This document shows, piece after piece, positions 9,787-18,361 of a DNA stretch of 64,000 nt; within the stretch, counting starts at the first letter, position 1, and each line of letters opens with the position of its first letter. A model generated the notes under the pieces. It was not told where the DNA came from. It saw nothing but the letters and a program-made list of their open reading frames with translations, and ran no database searches. The position numbers and the translations under genes were made by a program. Source of the DNA: Paenibacillus phocaeensis (GTDB lineage Bacteria > Bacillota > Bacilli > Paenibacillales > Paenibacillaceae); contig NZ_FCOQ01000009.1 in the NCBI RefSeq assembly GCF_900021165.1, forward strand, positions 388,243-452,242, written 5' to 3'.

Positions 9787-9871
9787 CAGACTGATCCCGT
9801 TTACCCTGTTCCGGCGAACAGAGCCTTTGAACTTATAAAATTACTTGTTCAAAGCGGAAAGACGCAGTCTG
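9787..9871. ncRNA. Candidate structured RNA element in a 442-bp gene-free stretch
   Basis: The region 9610-10051 has no convincing gene. Inside it, three nested exact pairings form a three-way junction: outer arms CAGACTG (9787-9793) and CAGTCTG (9865-9871); an inner 6-bp stem CTGTTC/GAACAG with a CGGC tetraloop (9806-9821); and an 8-bp stem CTTTGAAC/GTTCAAAG with a 14-base loop (9825-9854). It could lie in the 5' leader of rlmA (minus) or upstream of the ArsR gene (plus). It matches no riboswitch class I can recall. It may also be a set of protein-binding palindromes. Confidence 0.35.
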
Positions 9872-10051
9872 ATGTAATGCACCATTGAACTTAACCCACC
9901 TTATTCATCATTGAGATACCTTCCTCATTATAATCCAACTCCAAATAAAATCAAACCGTGCCGCCAAGCAGCTTGTAGCATCCTCTCTTTCTCCATCGGC
10001 GAAAGTTTTGATATACTGGGAACAAACAAACCTAGAACGGAGGGTCAAGCG

Positions 10052-10381
10052 ATGAAAGACCAAGATATGCTGGCTGTGTTAAAGGCCCTTTCCAACGAGA
10101 CCCGGCTCAACATCCTAAGCTGGCTGCGGGAACCGGAGAAATTGGAGCTCCATCTGCCGGACGTCATCAAGCAGGAATTTCCAGGAAGCGTATGTGTCGG
10201 TTCCATTCAGGAGAAGTCCGGATTAGCGCAATCCGTCATTTCCTCTTATTTATCCACCATGCAGAAAAGCGGGTTGTTAGAATCCCGACGTTACGGGCAA
10301 TATACGTATTATCGGTTAAACGATGCCGGGATCGACGCCTTCCTGGAGCAATTCGCCGCGAGATTGAAAACGAAGACCTAA
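10052..10381 (+). CDS. ArsR-family transcriptional regulator
   Basis: 109 residues. The start at 10052 is set by GGAGGG at 10039-10044; the frame is open further upstream, but that part lacks a start signal. A winged helix-turn-helix fills the protein: LKALSNETRLNILSWL near the N-terminus is the ArsR signature, and SVISSYLSTMQKSGLLESRRYGQYTYYRL is the recognition helix plus wing. No clear metal-binding Cys cluster is present: one Cys sits in the VCVGS segment, typical of YczG-like members. A TATACT -10 box lies at 10012-10017. The next gene downstream is an Old Yellow Enzyme, a common partnership in which the regulator responds to electrophiles or quinones; that is inference here. Confidence 0.88.
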   Translation: MKDQDMLAVLKALSNETRLNILSWLREPEKLELHLPDVIKQEFPGSVCVGSIQEKSGLAQSVISSYLSTMQKSGLLESRRYGQYTYYRLNDAGIDAFLEQFAARLKTKT

Positions 10382-10423
10382 TGAAGTGGAAGTTTTTCAG
10401 TTGGCTTGCCTATTCGCTTGTTA

Positions 10424-10439
10424 ATCTATATATTTAGAT
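10424..10439. promoter_or_regulatory. Inverted repeat ATCTA-N6-TAGAT, candidate operator of the oxidoreductase gene
   Basis: A very AT-rich dyad lies between the ArsR gene and the Old Yellow Enzyme gene, 39 bp before the latter's start codon and next to a TATAAA-like -10. Size and position fit an ArsR-type operator. Confidence 0.35.
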
Positions 10440-10477
10440 ATATGTATAAAAACTAATTGCTAAGAGGAGAGATTCCC

Positions 10478-11590
10478 ATGTCCATTTCCAAAACGGCGGC
10501 CTCCCTGTTTCAACCTTTTGAAGGCGGCGGGCTGAAGCTTGCCAATCGGGTCGTGATGGCCCCCATGACCCGATCCTTCTCGCCGGACGGTGTTCCGGGC
10601 CCCAACGTGGCCGGGTATTACCGCCGCAGAGCGGAGAACGGCGTCGGACTGATTATCACCGAAGGCACTGTCATCAACCATCCGGCCGCGCCTGCGGATC
10701 GGAACGTGCCGCATTTCTACGGGGAGGCAGCGCTGGCTGGATGGCAGAAGGTCGTGAATGAAGTGCATGAAGCCGGCGGAAAAATCGCTCCCCAAATCTG
10801 GCACACCGGTACAGCTCGCCAGCGCGAGACCTTCCCGGAGTCGAACGTCGATCCGATCGGTCCATCCGGTCTCAGCTTAACCGGCGAGCCGGTCTCCGAA
10901 CCGCTGACGAAGCAGGAGATTCAGCAACTCGTTCAGGCTTACGCCCATTCTGCCGCCGATGCGAAGCGGCTTGGCTTCGATGCCGTCGAAATCCACGGGG
11001 CGCACGGTTATTTGATCGACCAGTTCTTCTGGGACGTCACCAATAAGCGAACCGATGAATATGGCGGCGACCTTGTCGGGCGCACCCGCTTCGCCGTTGA
11101 AGTGATTGAAGCGGTCCGGGCCGCGGTCGGGCCGGAGTTCCCGATCATTTTCCGCTTCTCGCAATGGAAGCCGGTCGACTACAGCGCCAAACTGGCCGCT
11201 ACGCCCGAGGAGCTGGAACGCTTCCTGGCTCCGCTAAGCGCTGCCGGCGTTGATATTTTCCATGCCTCCACTCGCCGTTTCTGGGAGCCGGAGTTCGCGG
11301 GTTCAGAGCTGAACCTGGCCGGCTGGACGCGTAAGCTGACCGGCAAACCAACCATCACCGTAGGTTCCGTTGGCTTGAACTCCGAGTTCACCAGCTTGTT
11401 CGAGTCCGGCAAAGGTGGAGAAACAACCGGGATTGAGCAGTTGATCGAGCGCCTGGAGCACGGCGAATTCGACCTCGTTGCCGTCGGCCGCGCGCTGCTG
11501 ACCGATCCGGCCTGGGCGGCTAAAATCCGCGATGGCCGCGTGGATGAACTAAAGCCGTTTACGAGAGAAGCTTTGGCTACGCTGAGCTGA
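10478..11590 (+). CDS. NADH:flavin oxidoreductase, Old Yellow Enzyme family (NemA/YqjM type)
   Basis: 370 residues from the ATG at 10478, with AAGAGGAGA upstream (10462-10470). It is an FMN-dependent TIM barrel: LANRVVMAPMTRSFS at the N-terminus, then GLIITEGTVIN, APQIWHTGTAR, the substrate-binding HGAHGYLIDQFFWDVTNKRTDEYGG motif and the phosphate-binding VAVGRALLTDP near the C-terminus. Such enzymes reduce activated C=C bonds in enones, quinones, maleimides or nitro compounds with NAD(P)H, in the cytoplasm. An ArsR regulator lies upstream and a TetR regulator downstream, which fits a small electrophile-response cassette. Physiological substrate unknown. Confidence 0.92.
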   Translation: MSISKTAASLFQPFEGGGLKLANRVVMAPMTRSFSPDGVPGPNVAGYYRRRAENGVGLIITEGTVINHPAAPADRNVPHFYGEAALAGWQKVVNEVHEAGGKIAPQIWHTGTARQRETFPESNVDPIGPSGLSLTGEPVSEPLTKQEIQQLVQAYAHSAADAKRLGFDAVEIHGAHGYLIDQFFWDVTNKRTDEYGGDLVGRTRFAVEVIEAVRAAVGPEFPIIFRFSQWKPVDYSAKLAATPEELERFLAPLSAAGVDIFHASTRRFWEPEFAGSELNLAGWTRKLTGKPTITVGSVGLNSEFTSLFESGKGGETTGIEQLIERLEHGEFDLVAVGRALLTDPAWAAKIRDGRVDELKPFTREALATLS

Positions 11591-11619
11591 GCTGTTGTAC
11601 TGCTGAGCTGTTGTACTAG
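11588..11619 (+). repeat. Two tandem 16-bp units at the end of the oxidoreductase gene
   Basis: TGAGCTGTTGTACT occurs twice with a 16-bp period. The first copy begins with the stop codon of the oxidoreductase gene. The rest of the gap to 11885 holds only a weak promoter for the next gene. Confidence 0.7.
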
Positions 11620-11831
11620 TGTTTCTACAGCCACTTTGTGACGATTATCCCTTTTGTTCAGTTGGTAGGACTCAACTCAAACCGAGCTGCATTCCCCAAC
11701 CTCATTTTTCGAGTTTATCTTCTATCTTGCTACCTGATCAAACGGGATAATGGTGCAAAGGGGGCGACAGCAGGAGTTCGCGATGAAATTGCGCTCATGC
11801 ATTCATCCGCCGCCTCCATTTTCGAACTTCT

Positions 11832-11859
11832 TTTACCGTTCGTTCTCATATGATAAAAT
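11832..11859 (+). promoter_or_regulatory. Probable promoter of the TetR gene
   Basis: TTTACC, 16 bp, TAAAAT, ending about 26 bp before the start codon. The -35 is imperfect. Confidence 0.35.
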
Positions 11860-11885
11860 AGGGGGGTGGAAGGGGTGACACGTTT

Positions 11886-12464
11886 ATGGCACGCAGTAAG
11901 GAATTCGAGGAAAATGAAGTCCTCCTGAAGGCAATGCGCCTATTCTGGGAACAAGGGTACGAGAAGACCTCGCTTCAGGACCTGGTGGAGCATATGGGAA
12001 TTCACCGCCGGAGCTTATACGACACGTTCGGGGACAAGCACACGCTGTTTATCAAAACGATGGAGCGGTATGCGAAGCTTACAGACGCTACCCTTAAGGC
12101 TGAAGCGCAGCGCGGCCGTACGGCAAAGGAATCCATCCGCCTGATCTTTGACTATCTGATCGAAACCAACGGCGAGCAGCCGATCGGCTGTTTCTTTGTG
12201 AACTCGGCAACCGAGTTGGCTTACAGGGATCCCGCCGTAAACGAATTAACGAACGAGGGATTTGGCAAGGAAGAGCAATTGCTGAGAGAGCTTATCCAAC
12301 AGGGGCAGCAATCGGGGGAAATCTCGGCAAATCAGGAACCCGGCCTGCTTGCATCAAGCCTGCACACGACCATGATTGGCATCCGCGTCCTAAGACGTGC
12401 ATCCGCCGATAAGAAGAAACTTCATCGGATCGCGGACGTCTCGATGGCCATGCTCGACCACTAA
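11886..12464 (+). CDS. TetR/AcrR-family transcriptional regulator
   Basis: 192 residues, normal for the family. The N-terminal helix-turn-helix is clear (KAMRLFWEQGYEKTSLQDLVEHMGIHRRSLYDTFGDKHTLFIKTM, residues ~14-57). The helical C-terminal part (DYLIETNGEQPIGCFFVNSATELAYRDP) resembles TetR proteins such as NemR/YdeS-like regulators, with a Cys near residue 100 that might sense electrophiles; that is inference from the neighbouring Old Yellow Enzyme. It is followed within 12 bp by the left end of an insertion sequence. Confidence 0.88.
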   Translation: MARSKEFEENEVLLKAMRLFWEQGYEKTSLQDLVEHMGIHRRSLYDTFGDKHTLFIKTMERYAKLTDATLKAEAQRGRTAKESIRLIFDYLIETNGEQPIGCFFVNSATELAYRDPAVNELTNEGFGKEEQLLRELIQQGQQSGEISANQEPGLLASSLHTTMIGIRVLRRASADKKKLHRIADVSMAMLDH

Positions 12465-12475
12465 GAGGAAGGATC

Positions 12476-12527
12476 GAGGGTGTCCCAAAAGTCATCATAG
12501 ATGACTAGGGGCGACCCTCTTTTTCAT
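12476..12527 (+). terminator. Hairpin with T-run at the left end of the IS
   Basis: GAGGGT/ACCCTC outer arms and an inner AGTCATC/GATGACT stem are followed by TTTTT. It would end transcripts entering from the TetR gene. Confidence 0.6.
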
Positions 12528-12540
12528 TTCGTCAAACAAA

Positions 12541-12605
12541 AAGAAACCACTCTTTGGTAAAATGGAGGTACCACCCAACCATAAACCAAAAGGAGACGGT
12601 TTCTT
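12541..12605 (+). promoter_or_regulatory. Hairpin covering the transposase ribosome-binding site
   Basis: AAGAAACC (12541-12548) pairs with GGTTTCTT (12598-12605), and CTTTGGT with ACCAAAAG. This draws AGGAGA (12591-12596), the ribosome-binding site, into the 3' arm. A transcript reading in from outside could fold this way and limit transposase translation. Confidence 0.45.
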
Positions 12606-14172
12606 TGTACATTCAATATACCATGGATCAACTCTGCTTACCAATGGATTTAGAAGAAGATATCCCCGCCAATCACCTCGTTCGTGTGGTCAACGCCGCC
12701 GTTAATCGTCTCGACGAAGCCATCTTCGACGCAGCTTACCCTGGAGGCGGACGAGACAGCTACCACCCTAAAATGCTCACCAAAGTCATCATTTACGCCT
12801 ACACGCAGCGTATCTACTCCTCTCGCCAGATCGCCAAAGCGATCCGTGAAAACATCATGTTCATGTGGATCGCGGCCAGGCAAAAGCCGGATTTCCGCAC
12901 CATCAACCGGTTTCGTTCAGAGCGAATGAAAAACGTACTGGAGACGGTGTTTACCGCCGTTCTTCAGTTTCTGGCCGAGGAAAACTACGTGCAGCTTGAG
13001 CATTATTTTTGGACGGCACGAAGATCGAAGCGAATGCCAACCGATATACGTTTGTATGGGGGAAGGCGGTAGTGAAGCATAAAGCCAAGCTCCAAGAAAA
13101 AGTCCAAACCTTGTTCGCCGCCATTGAGGAAGCTGAGAAACAAGAAGAACGTGCTCACGGGGGCCAGGATCTTCTTGAACTGGGCGAGTCCTCTGCCCTC
13201 ACCGGTGAAAAGCTGGAGCAAGCCGTCAAACAATTAGAGGAGCGTCTGCAGGAGAAACCAAAGGACAAGCCGCTCAAGAAGGCGATGCGCACGCTCCGCA
13301 AAGACTTGCTTCCTCGCCTTCAGAAGTATGAGACGCAGGAAGCGATTTTAGGCACGAGAAACAGCTACAGTAAAACAGACCCGGACGCCACGTTTATGCG
13401 GATGAAAGAAGACCACATGCGAAACGGCCAGCTAAAGCCAGCCTATAATGTTCAGATTGGCACTGAAAATCAATTCATTATCGGTTACAGTTTGCACCAG
13501 CGGCCAACCGATACGCGCTGCCTCATCCCGCATTTTGAGAAGATAAAATCGCAGTTCGGCAAGCTGCCAAAAAAAGTCATCGCCGATGCAGGCTATGGCG
13601 GTGAAGAAAATTACGACTACTTGGAGCGAAATGAAGTCGAAGCCATGGTGAAGTACAACACGTATCACCGCGAAAAGAGCAAGGCCTGGCAAAAAGACAT
13701 CAGCAAGATCGACAACTGGACCTATAACAGTGAACAAGATACATGGACATGTGCGGCCGGACAAACGCTCCATTTCCGAAGAGGGAGTAAGGAGAAAACG
13801 GAAAGCGGGTATGAAATCGAATACCGACATTACCGAAGCGCCGGCTGTGAGGGTTGTCCGCTAAAACCGCAGTGTACCCAAGCCCAAGGTGATCGCGAGA
13901 TCAAGGTGAGTATGAAGTATTGGCGGCTAAAGAACCAGGCCAGGCAAAAGCTCCGCAGTGAAGAAGGTCATGCCCTAGCCGTAAGGCGCATGATCGAGCC
14001 GGAGCCTGTGTTTGGCCATGTAAAGAACAACCGAGGCTTTAAAAGGTTCCTGCTTCGAGGCTTACCCAAAGTAAGTCTGGAGGTGGGGTGGCTTTCCCTT
14101 GCCCACAATCTGCTCAAGAAAGCAGCGGTGGACGCCAAAAACCAAGGAGCTAAGCGAGAACAGACCGCCTAG
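12605..14172 (+). pseudogene. IS1182-family transposase, frameshifted
   Basis: The probable start is TTG at 12605, 8 bp after AGGAGA. The first part (to 13072, ~155 residues) carries the N-terminal DUF772-like domain: MDQLCLPMDLEEDIPANHLVRVVN, YHPKMLTKVIIYAYTQRIYSSRQIA, and RPDFRTINRFR-type sequence. The second part (13009-14172) carries the DDE catalytic domain, with DGTKIEANANRYTFVWGKAV, KKVIADAGYGGEENYDYLE, CPLKPQC, and EPVFGHVKNNRGFKRFLLRG. Family members read continuously through EHYF-x-DGTKIEANANRY. Here the two halves meet at a run of five T's (13006-13010) and differ by -1 in frame. One extra T would restore a single ~522-residue protein. It may be an inactivating deletion, a programmed -1 shift or a sequencing error. 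Confidence 0.85.
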
Positions 14173-14187
14173 CTCCTTGGTTTTTTA
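14138..14187 (+). terminator. Terminator at the transposase 3' end
   Basis: AACCAAGGAGCTA pairs with TAGCTCCTTGGTT followed by six T's. The stem overlaps the last codons and stop of the transposase. A closely similar sequence recurs on the minus strand at 24526-24576. Confidence 0.85.
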
Positions 14188-14277
14188 TGAATCCCATCCA
14201 ATTTGGCTGCTGAGGGTGTCCCAGAGTTTACTTTTGGGACACCCTCTTTCGTTATTCGGGTCGCTAGGGAAATCGGA

Positions 14278-15360
14278 TCAAGCCGTCTCGATCCGCAGCG
14301 CTTGTACCTGGGCTTCGATGCACAATGCCGCCGCTCTAAAAGCATGCTCCTGCGTCATCGCGGTTTCCGTCCCGTTCAGAATATCCAAAATCAATTCGCC
14401 GAAATAAGGGTAACCCACTTTACCAGAGCAATCATAGTGGAATTCGCCTTCGTGATTGACCAAATAAAGATGATTCCCGGAGGGTTCCCGGCCAATGTCG
14501 ATGTACTTGCGAATTTCGATATATCCATCCGTCCCTAAGATGAGGGTTCGGCCGTCGCCCCAGGTGCCGAGCCCGTCGGGAGTCAGCCAATCCACCCGGA
14601 AGTAGAAGGTCGCCCCGTTATCCGCAACCAGGGTCGCATCGCCGAAATCCTCGAACTTAGGGTAATCCTTGAATTTGTAATTGGCGACCTTGCTGTGCAG
14701 TACTTTCGCCTCCTTGGCGCCAGCATAATGCAGGAATTGCTCGATCTGGTGGGAACCGATATCACATAAGATCCCGCCGTAACAGTCGGGGTCGAAGAAC
14801 CAATCCGGTCGGCTCTGGGGATTGGCGCGATGCGGGCCTGTGCCGATCACCTGTACGACCCGGCCTATCGCGCCTTCTTCGATCAGTTGACCGGCGAATA
14901 CGGCGCTCTCCACATGCAGGCGTTCCCCGTAATAAATTCCCCATTTGAGCCCGGTCTCCTCCGTTTTCCGGCGCGCCCGATCAACCTGCTCCAACGTGGT
15001 GAAGGCCGGCTTATCCGCAAAATAATGCTTGCCGTGCTCCATCGCCCGAAGTCCCAACGCACATCGATCGGAAGGGATACAAGCCGCGGCAATCAGCTTG
15101 ATCTGCGGATCTCTGAATATCTCCTCCTCGAATGCCGCCGCTTTCGCCTGCGGGAAGGCTTCTATGAATCGCTTTACCTTCTCCGGATCCGGGTCATAAA
15201 CCGCAGCCAGTTCAGCTCCGGCCTCGATCAACCCGTTGCACATCCCGTAAATATGCCCGTGGTCCAAACCAATCGCCGCAAACCGGAATTCCCCCTCTCC
15301 GACTACCGGGTTCGGTTTTCCTTTCGGCGCGTAATTCATGCCATCCTGCTTCTTCGTCAT
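14278..15360 (-). CDS. Gfo/Idh/MocA-family NAD(P)-dependent dehydrogenase
   Basis: 360 residues from the ATG at 15360 (AAAGGGG upstream). A TTG at 15384 that overlaps the preceding stop and follows GGGAGG is an alternative start. The Rossmann part begins FRFAAIGLDHGHIYGMC, slightly different from the standard GxGxxG, followed by ELAAVYDPDPEKV. The motif YFADKPAFTTLEQVD occupies the place of the usual EKP motif, with the catalytic Lys preserved. A C-terminal alpha/beta substrate domain contains GGILCDIGSHQIEQFLHY. These enzymes oxidise or reduce sugars, inositols or sugar acids. It is the last gene of the sugar locus 1 transcript, with ~20 bp or overlap to the gene before it. Substrate unknown. 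Confidence 0.85.
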   Translation of the reverse strand: MTKKQDGMNYAPKGKPNPVVGEGEFRFAAIGLDHGHIYGMCNGLIEAGAELAAVYDPDPEKVKRFIEAFPQAKAAAFEEEIFRDPQIKLIAAACIPSDRCALGLRAMEHGKHYFADKPAFTTLEQVDRARRKTEETGLKWGIYYGERLHVESAVFAGQLIEEGAIGRVVQVIGTGPHRANPQSRPDWFFDPDCYGGILCDIGSHQIEQFLHYAGAKEAKVLHSKVANYKFKDYPKFEDFGDATLVADNGATFYFRVDWLTPDGLGTWGDGRTLILGTDGYIEIRKYIDIGREPSGNHLYLVNHEGEFHYDCSGKVGYPYFGELILDILNGTETAMTQEHAFRAAALCIEAQVQALRIETA

Positions 15361-15380
15361 GGCGTTTGCCCCTTTCCCTC

Positions 15381-16532
15381 TCAACTGTTGCCTCCCGAGG
15401 TGATGATGTTGTCGCTGAAGTTCTCCACGCTGGTCTTCTTCTCATAGAAATAAGTTGCGTTCTGCAATATCCCCTGCTGCGTATAAAAAGGACTCTCCGG
15501 GCCCAGCGGCAGCTTCACCGGCTGCCTTGTGCTGGCCGACTGATAAATCGCCGTAATCAGCTCCAGCGTTCTTCGGCCTTGAATGCCGTCCACCAGAACG
15601 GGCACGCCCCGTTCAATCGCTTGCAGGACGTCCTGAATCTGACCGCGATGACCTTCATGCGGAAGCTCAGGCTGCTCGTCGTAGGCCTGCTGGATCCGGG
15701 CCTCCCGCTCGACATCCCGCTGGGGGAACCCGTTTGGCATCGAAGTCGAGGCGGCCACTTTCCAAGGTGCAGACACCCGTGCATGCTTCCCTTGAAAGAT
15801 CAGCTGCTGCTCCTGGCCATGATGCACGACGGAGCTGGTGAGTTGGGCTAGGGCTCCGTTATCGTATCTGGCGATGGCGATGGAGAGATCCTCCACCTCG
15901 GCATTGTCGTGGGAAGTGTTGCTCATCACCGCGGTGATCTCGGCCGGCATGCCGTTCATCCATTGGAAAATATCGATATGGTGCACCGCATGGTTCAGCG
16001 TGCAGCCGCCGCCCTCCTTCTCCCAGGTTCCTCGCCACCACAGATCATAATAACTATGGCCTCTCCACCAGTACGAGTCGACTTGCGTGTGCACAATCGG
16101 CCCCATCAGCTGCGTGTCCAATACCCGCTTCAGCTTCATCATGGGGGTGGTGAACCGGTTTTGCGCCACGACGGATAAGATTTTCCCACTGCGCTCCGCC
16201 GCTTCATTCATCCGATCGCATTCCTCCAGCGAGGAAGCCATCGGCTTCTCGACAAGGACATGCTTGCCGGCGTTCAGGAAAGCCACCGCCGTGTCTGCAT
16301 GGGTATACGGCGGCGTGCACACCGATACCAGGTCAATGTCGCTTCGCTGGAGCAATTCCGTATAGTCGGCGTAAATATCCGCATTTAATTGAAATTGATC
16401 CGCTTTTTGCTGCGCCTTCTCCGGGTAAATATCGCAAATCGCCACGATCCGGCACTGCTCCGGAAACTGCAAGTACGCTTGAATATGGGCCGGGGATATT
16501 GCACCGGCGCCGATCACTGCTACCTGTATCAA
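15381..16532 (-). CDS. Gfo/Idh/MocA-family dehydrogenase, second copy
   Basis: 383 residues from a TTG start at 16532, preceded by GGGAGGG with 7-bp spacing; the frame extends upstream to 16589 without a better site. The N-terminal IQVAVIGAGAISPAHIQAY holds the dinucleotide-binding GAGAIS, then VAICDIYPEKA. The family signature VLVEKPMASSLEECD (EKP Lys) and the C-terminal GGCTLNHAVHHIDIFQWMNG follow. It shares family but not close identity with its downstream neighbour, so the pair probably act on consecutive or different substrates. It follows the solute-binding protein gene in the LplBC-like operon. Probably cytoplasmic, acting on the imported sugar or a derivative. Confidence 0.88.
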   Translation of the reverse strand: MIQVAVIGAGAISPAHIQAYLQFPEQCRIVAICDIYPEKAQQKADQFQLNADIYADYTELLQRSDIDLVSVCTPPYTHADTAVAFLNAGKHVLVEKPMASSLEECDRMNEAAERSGKILSVVAQNRFTTPMMKLKRVLDTQLMGPIVHTQVDSYWWRGHSYYDLWWRGTWEKEGGGCTLNHAVHHIDIFQWMNGMPAEITAVMSNTSHDNAEVEDLSIAIARYDNGALAQLTSSVVHHGQEQQLIFQGKHARVSAPWKVAASTSMPNGFPQRDVEREARIQQAYDEQPELPHEGHRGQIQDVLQAIERGVPVLVDGIQGRRTLELITAIYQSASTRQPVKLPLGPESPFYTQQGILQNATYFYEKKTSVENFSDNIITSGGNS

Positions 16533-16616
16533 ATCGGTTCCCTCCCTGGACTCGGATGTGAATCGGGCCTCTCCAGCGAAAGCGAACATTCCCCGGAAGG
16601 CCCGATCGGTTACGGA

Positions 16617-18239
16617 TTACTTCTTGTAAAACTCGTCATAAGCGGCCTGTTTTCCTTCAATGACCGCCTTGCCGCCCATCGACATATATTCCTCGACCTT
16701 CTGGTCATAGACCTTGTCGAATTGATCCGGTTTGGCCGTAACGATCTTGGCCAACATCTCTTTCTCGAAATCCTCCAGGATTTTGGCGTACTTGATCTCG
16801 GCATCCACCGCAATATCCACACGCGGCAAGGTATAGCCATCATTGGTTCCGACTTGAATGCTGTTGACGGTGAAATCCTTAAAGTCGGGGTCAAAGGCAT
16901 TCGCCGCAATGTTCTTGTTCGGATCTTCCGTCGAGATGTATTTCCCGTTCAAAATAATGCAGTAATCGTAGTAGTTATACAGCAGGTTCTGAGCCTCCGG
17001 CGTATTCAGCAGCAAAGGCAGCCCGTCTTCGCTCATCTCGTACGATACGCCTTCCTCCCCGTTTTGCAGTACCAAAATATTGCTCGGGTCGGCCATCCAG
17101 TTCAAATATTTCACAGCCGCCTCCGCATTCTTGCTCGTCGCCGGGATCATAATGTAAGCCCCCGTCGGATCATAGACCGGCTTCGGATGCTTCCCGTCAG
17201 GTGTAGAGAACGGATCGATCGCCTCCAGCACCGCATCCGGATTGTTCGCCTTCAGGTTGGCGTAGTAACCGTTATATACCGGTTCATTGGTGTTCGGCGT
17301 ACCCGCCCCGGCAATACTGTTCACGACCTGCTGAGCGAAAGCTTGGCTAAAGTCATCGCTGAGCGCAAAATCCGGATCAATCAGCCCTTCGTTGTACATC
17401 TGATTCAGCAGCCGGTAGCCTTCTTTGCTTCCCGGCTGCAGCCAGCGGGGAACCGAGTACAAATTTTTATCCGTAATTTCGTCCCATTTCCAGAAGGAGT
17501 TGACCAAAGGCATCATATGAAAGACGTCAATATAGCTGTAAGGAACGACTTTGCCTCCCGTCTTGCCGGGATCCTTCTCTTTAAAGGCGCGCATGGCATT
17601 CACGAATTCCTCGGTCGTTTGCGGCAGCGGAAGATGGAGTTGATCCAGCCAGTCCTTGCGAATAAAGGTAGTGGTCTGGGCTTGGATCACGCGCAGCGCA
17701 GGAAGAGTATACTGCTTCCCGTCAAAAACGCCGTAAGGCAGGGAGGGCTCCAGCACCTTCTTCAGATTGGGCCCATACTGATCCAGGAGCGGCCCCAGGT
17801 CGGTCAATCCTCCGCTTTTCACATAGTTCTGTACGGTGGGTTTGTTGTACGTGAACACAATGTCGGGAGCGGAGCCCGAGGCCATAAGGACATTCAGCTT
17901 ATCCACCTCTTCAGCGCGCGGCACCGTGACGAATTCGACGTCGATGTTGTTCGGGTCGCCGAAATTTTTCTGAATAAACTGGGTCATGAAGTTGTCCGTA
18001 ATGGGCGGCTCTCCCGCCGGCGTATTGTTTCGGTCGAACAGCTCCACTTTTAACGTGATCCGTTCCCCCTTCGGTTCGGATTCCTTGGAAGTGTTCGTGG
18101 CCGCGGTGTTCCCGCCGCCATTCCCTTCGCCGCCGGATTTGCCGTTGTTCCCCCCGCCGCCGCAGCCAGCCAAAGCCAAGCTGGCGGCCATGACCAATGC
18201 CACCAGGGCGAACATCGAGGAGCGAATTGGTTTGCGCAT
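16617..18239 (-). CDS. LplA-like lipoprotein solute-binding protein (sugar ABC importer)
   Basis: 540 residues with a lipoprotein signal ending in LALAGC (lipid-modified Cys near residue 26), then a Gly/Asn linker. The start at 18239 is preceded by AGGGAGG. The body is a long family 1 extracellular solute-binding protein: PDIVFTYNKPTVQNY, TPNTNEPVY, NAEAAVKYLNWMADPSNILVLQNGEEG. The length is typical of the LplA/YtcQ group, which is 100 residues longer than classical maltose-binding proteins. It would deliver an oligosaccharide to the permeases encoded just upstream. Clearly paralogous along its whole length to the product of 20445-22055. Confidence 0.9.
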   Translation of the reverse strand: MRKPIRSSMFALVALVMAASLALAGCGGGGNNGKSGGEGNGGGNTAATNTSKESEPKGERITLKVELFDRNNTPAGEPPITDNFMTQFIQKNFGDPNNIDVEFVTVPRAEEVDKLNVLMASGSAPDIVFTYNKPTVQNYVKSGGLTDLGPLLDQYGPNLKKVLEPSLPYGVFDGKQYTLPALRVIQAQTTTFIRKDWLDQLHLPLPQTTEEFVNAMRAFKEKDPGKTGGKVVPYSYIDVFHMMPLVNSFWKWDEITDKNLYSVPRWLQPGSKEGYRLLNQMYNEGLIDPDFALSDDFSQAFAQQVVNSIAGAGTPNTNEPVYNGYYANLKANNPDAVLEAIDPFSTPDGKHPKPVYDPTGAYIMIPATSKNAEAAVKYLNWMADPSNILVLQNGEEGVSYEMSEDGLPLLLNTPEAQNLLYNYYDYCIILNGKYISTEDPNKNIAANAFDPDFKDFTVNSIQVGTNDGYTLPRVDIAVDAEIKYAKILEDFEKEMLAKIVTAKPDQFDKVYDQKVEEYMSMGGKAVIEGKQAAYDEFYKK

Positions 18240-18361
18240 GGTGTTGCCTCCCTTTTCATTTTGGTTGTGGTGTATATAGTGACCTTCGGCGCAGCCGCCT
18301 AAAACGTTGGCGAGGATCGCCGAAGAGCAGCTATCGAATTCATGCGGCCTTTATTGCCGGG

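Larger units (their letters stand above)
12476..14246 (+). mobile_element. IS1182-family insertion sequence
   Basis: About 1.77 kb bounded by perfect 17-bp inverted repeats, GAGGGTGTCCCAAAAGT at 12476-12492 and its complement at 14230-14246. It contains a two-domain transposase split by a frameshift. No clear target-site duplication is visible at the ends. Each end also folds into a hairpin: 12476-12522 followed by a T-run on the left, and 14212-14246 on the right where the terminal repeat is copied in inverted form. These would shield the element from outside transcription. It sits between the TetR gene and sugar locus 1 and interrupts no recognisable gene. Confidence 0.9.

Noticed and set aside
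11638..11853. 71-codon ORF between the oxidoreductase and TetR genes
   Set aside because: No ribosome-binding site, no family features, and it overlaps the TetR promoter region.
16389..18053. 554-codon open frame on the plus strand
   Set aside because: It lies antisense to a clear lipoprotein binding-protein gene; the product is low-complexity Arg/Leu/Ile-rich with no family features, a by-product of codon bias.
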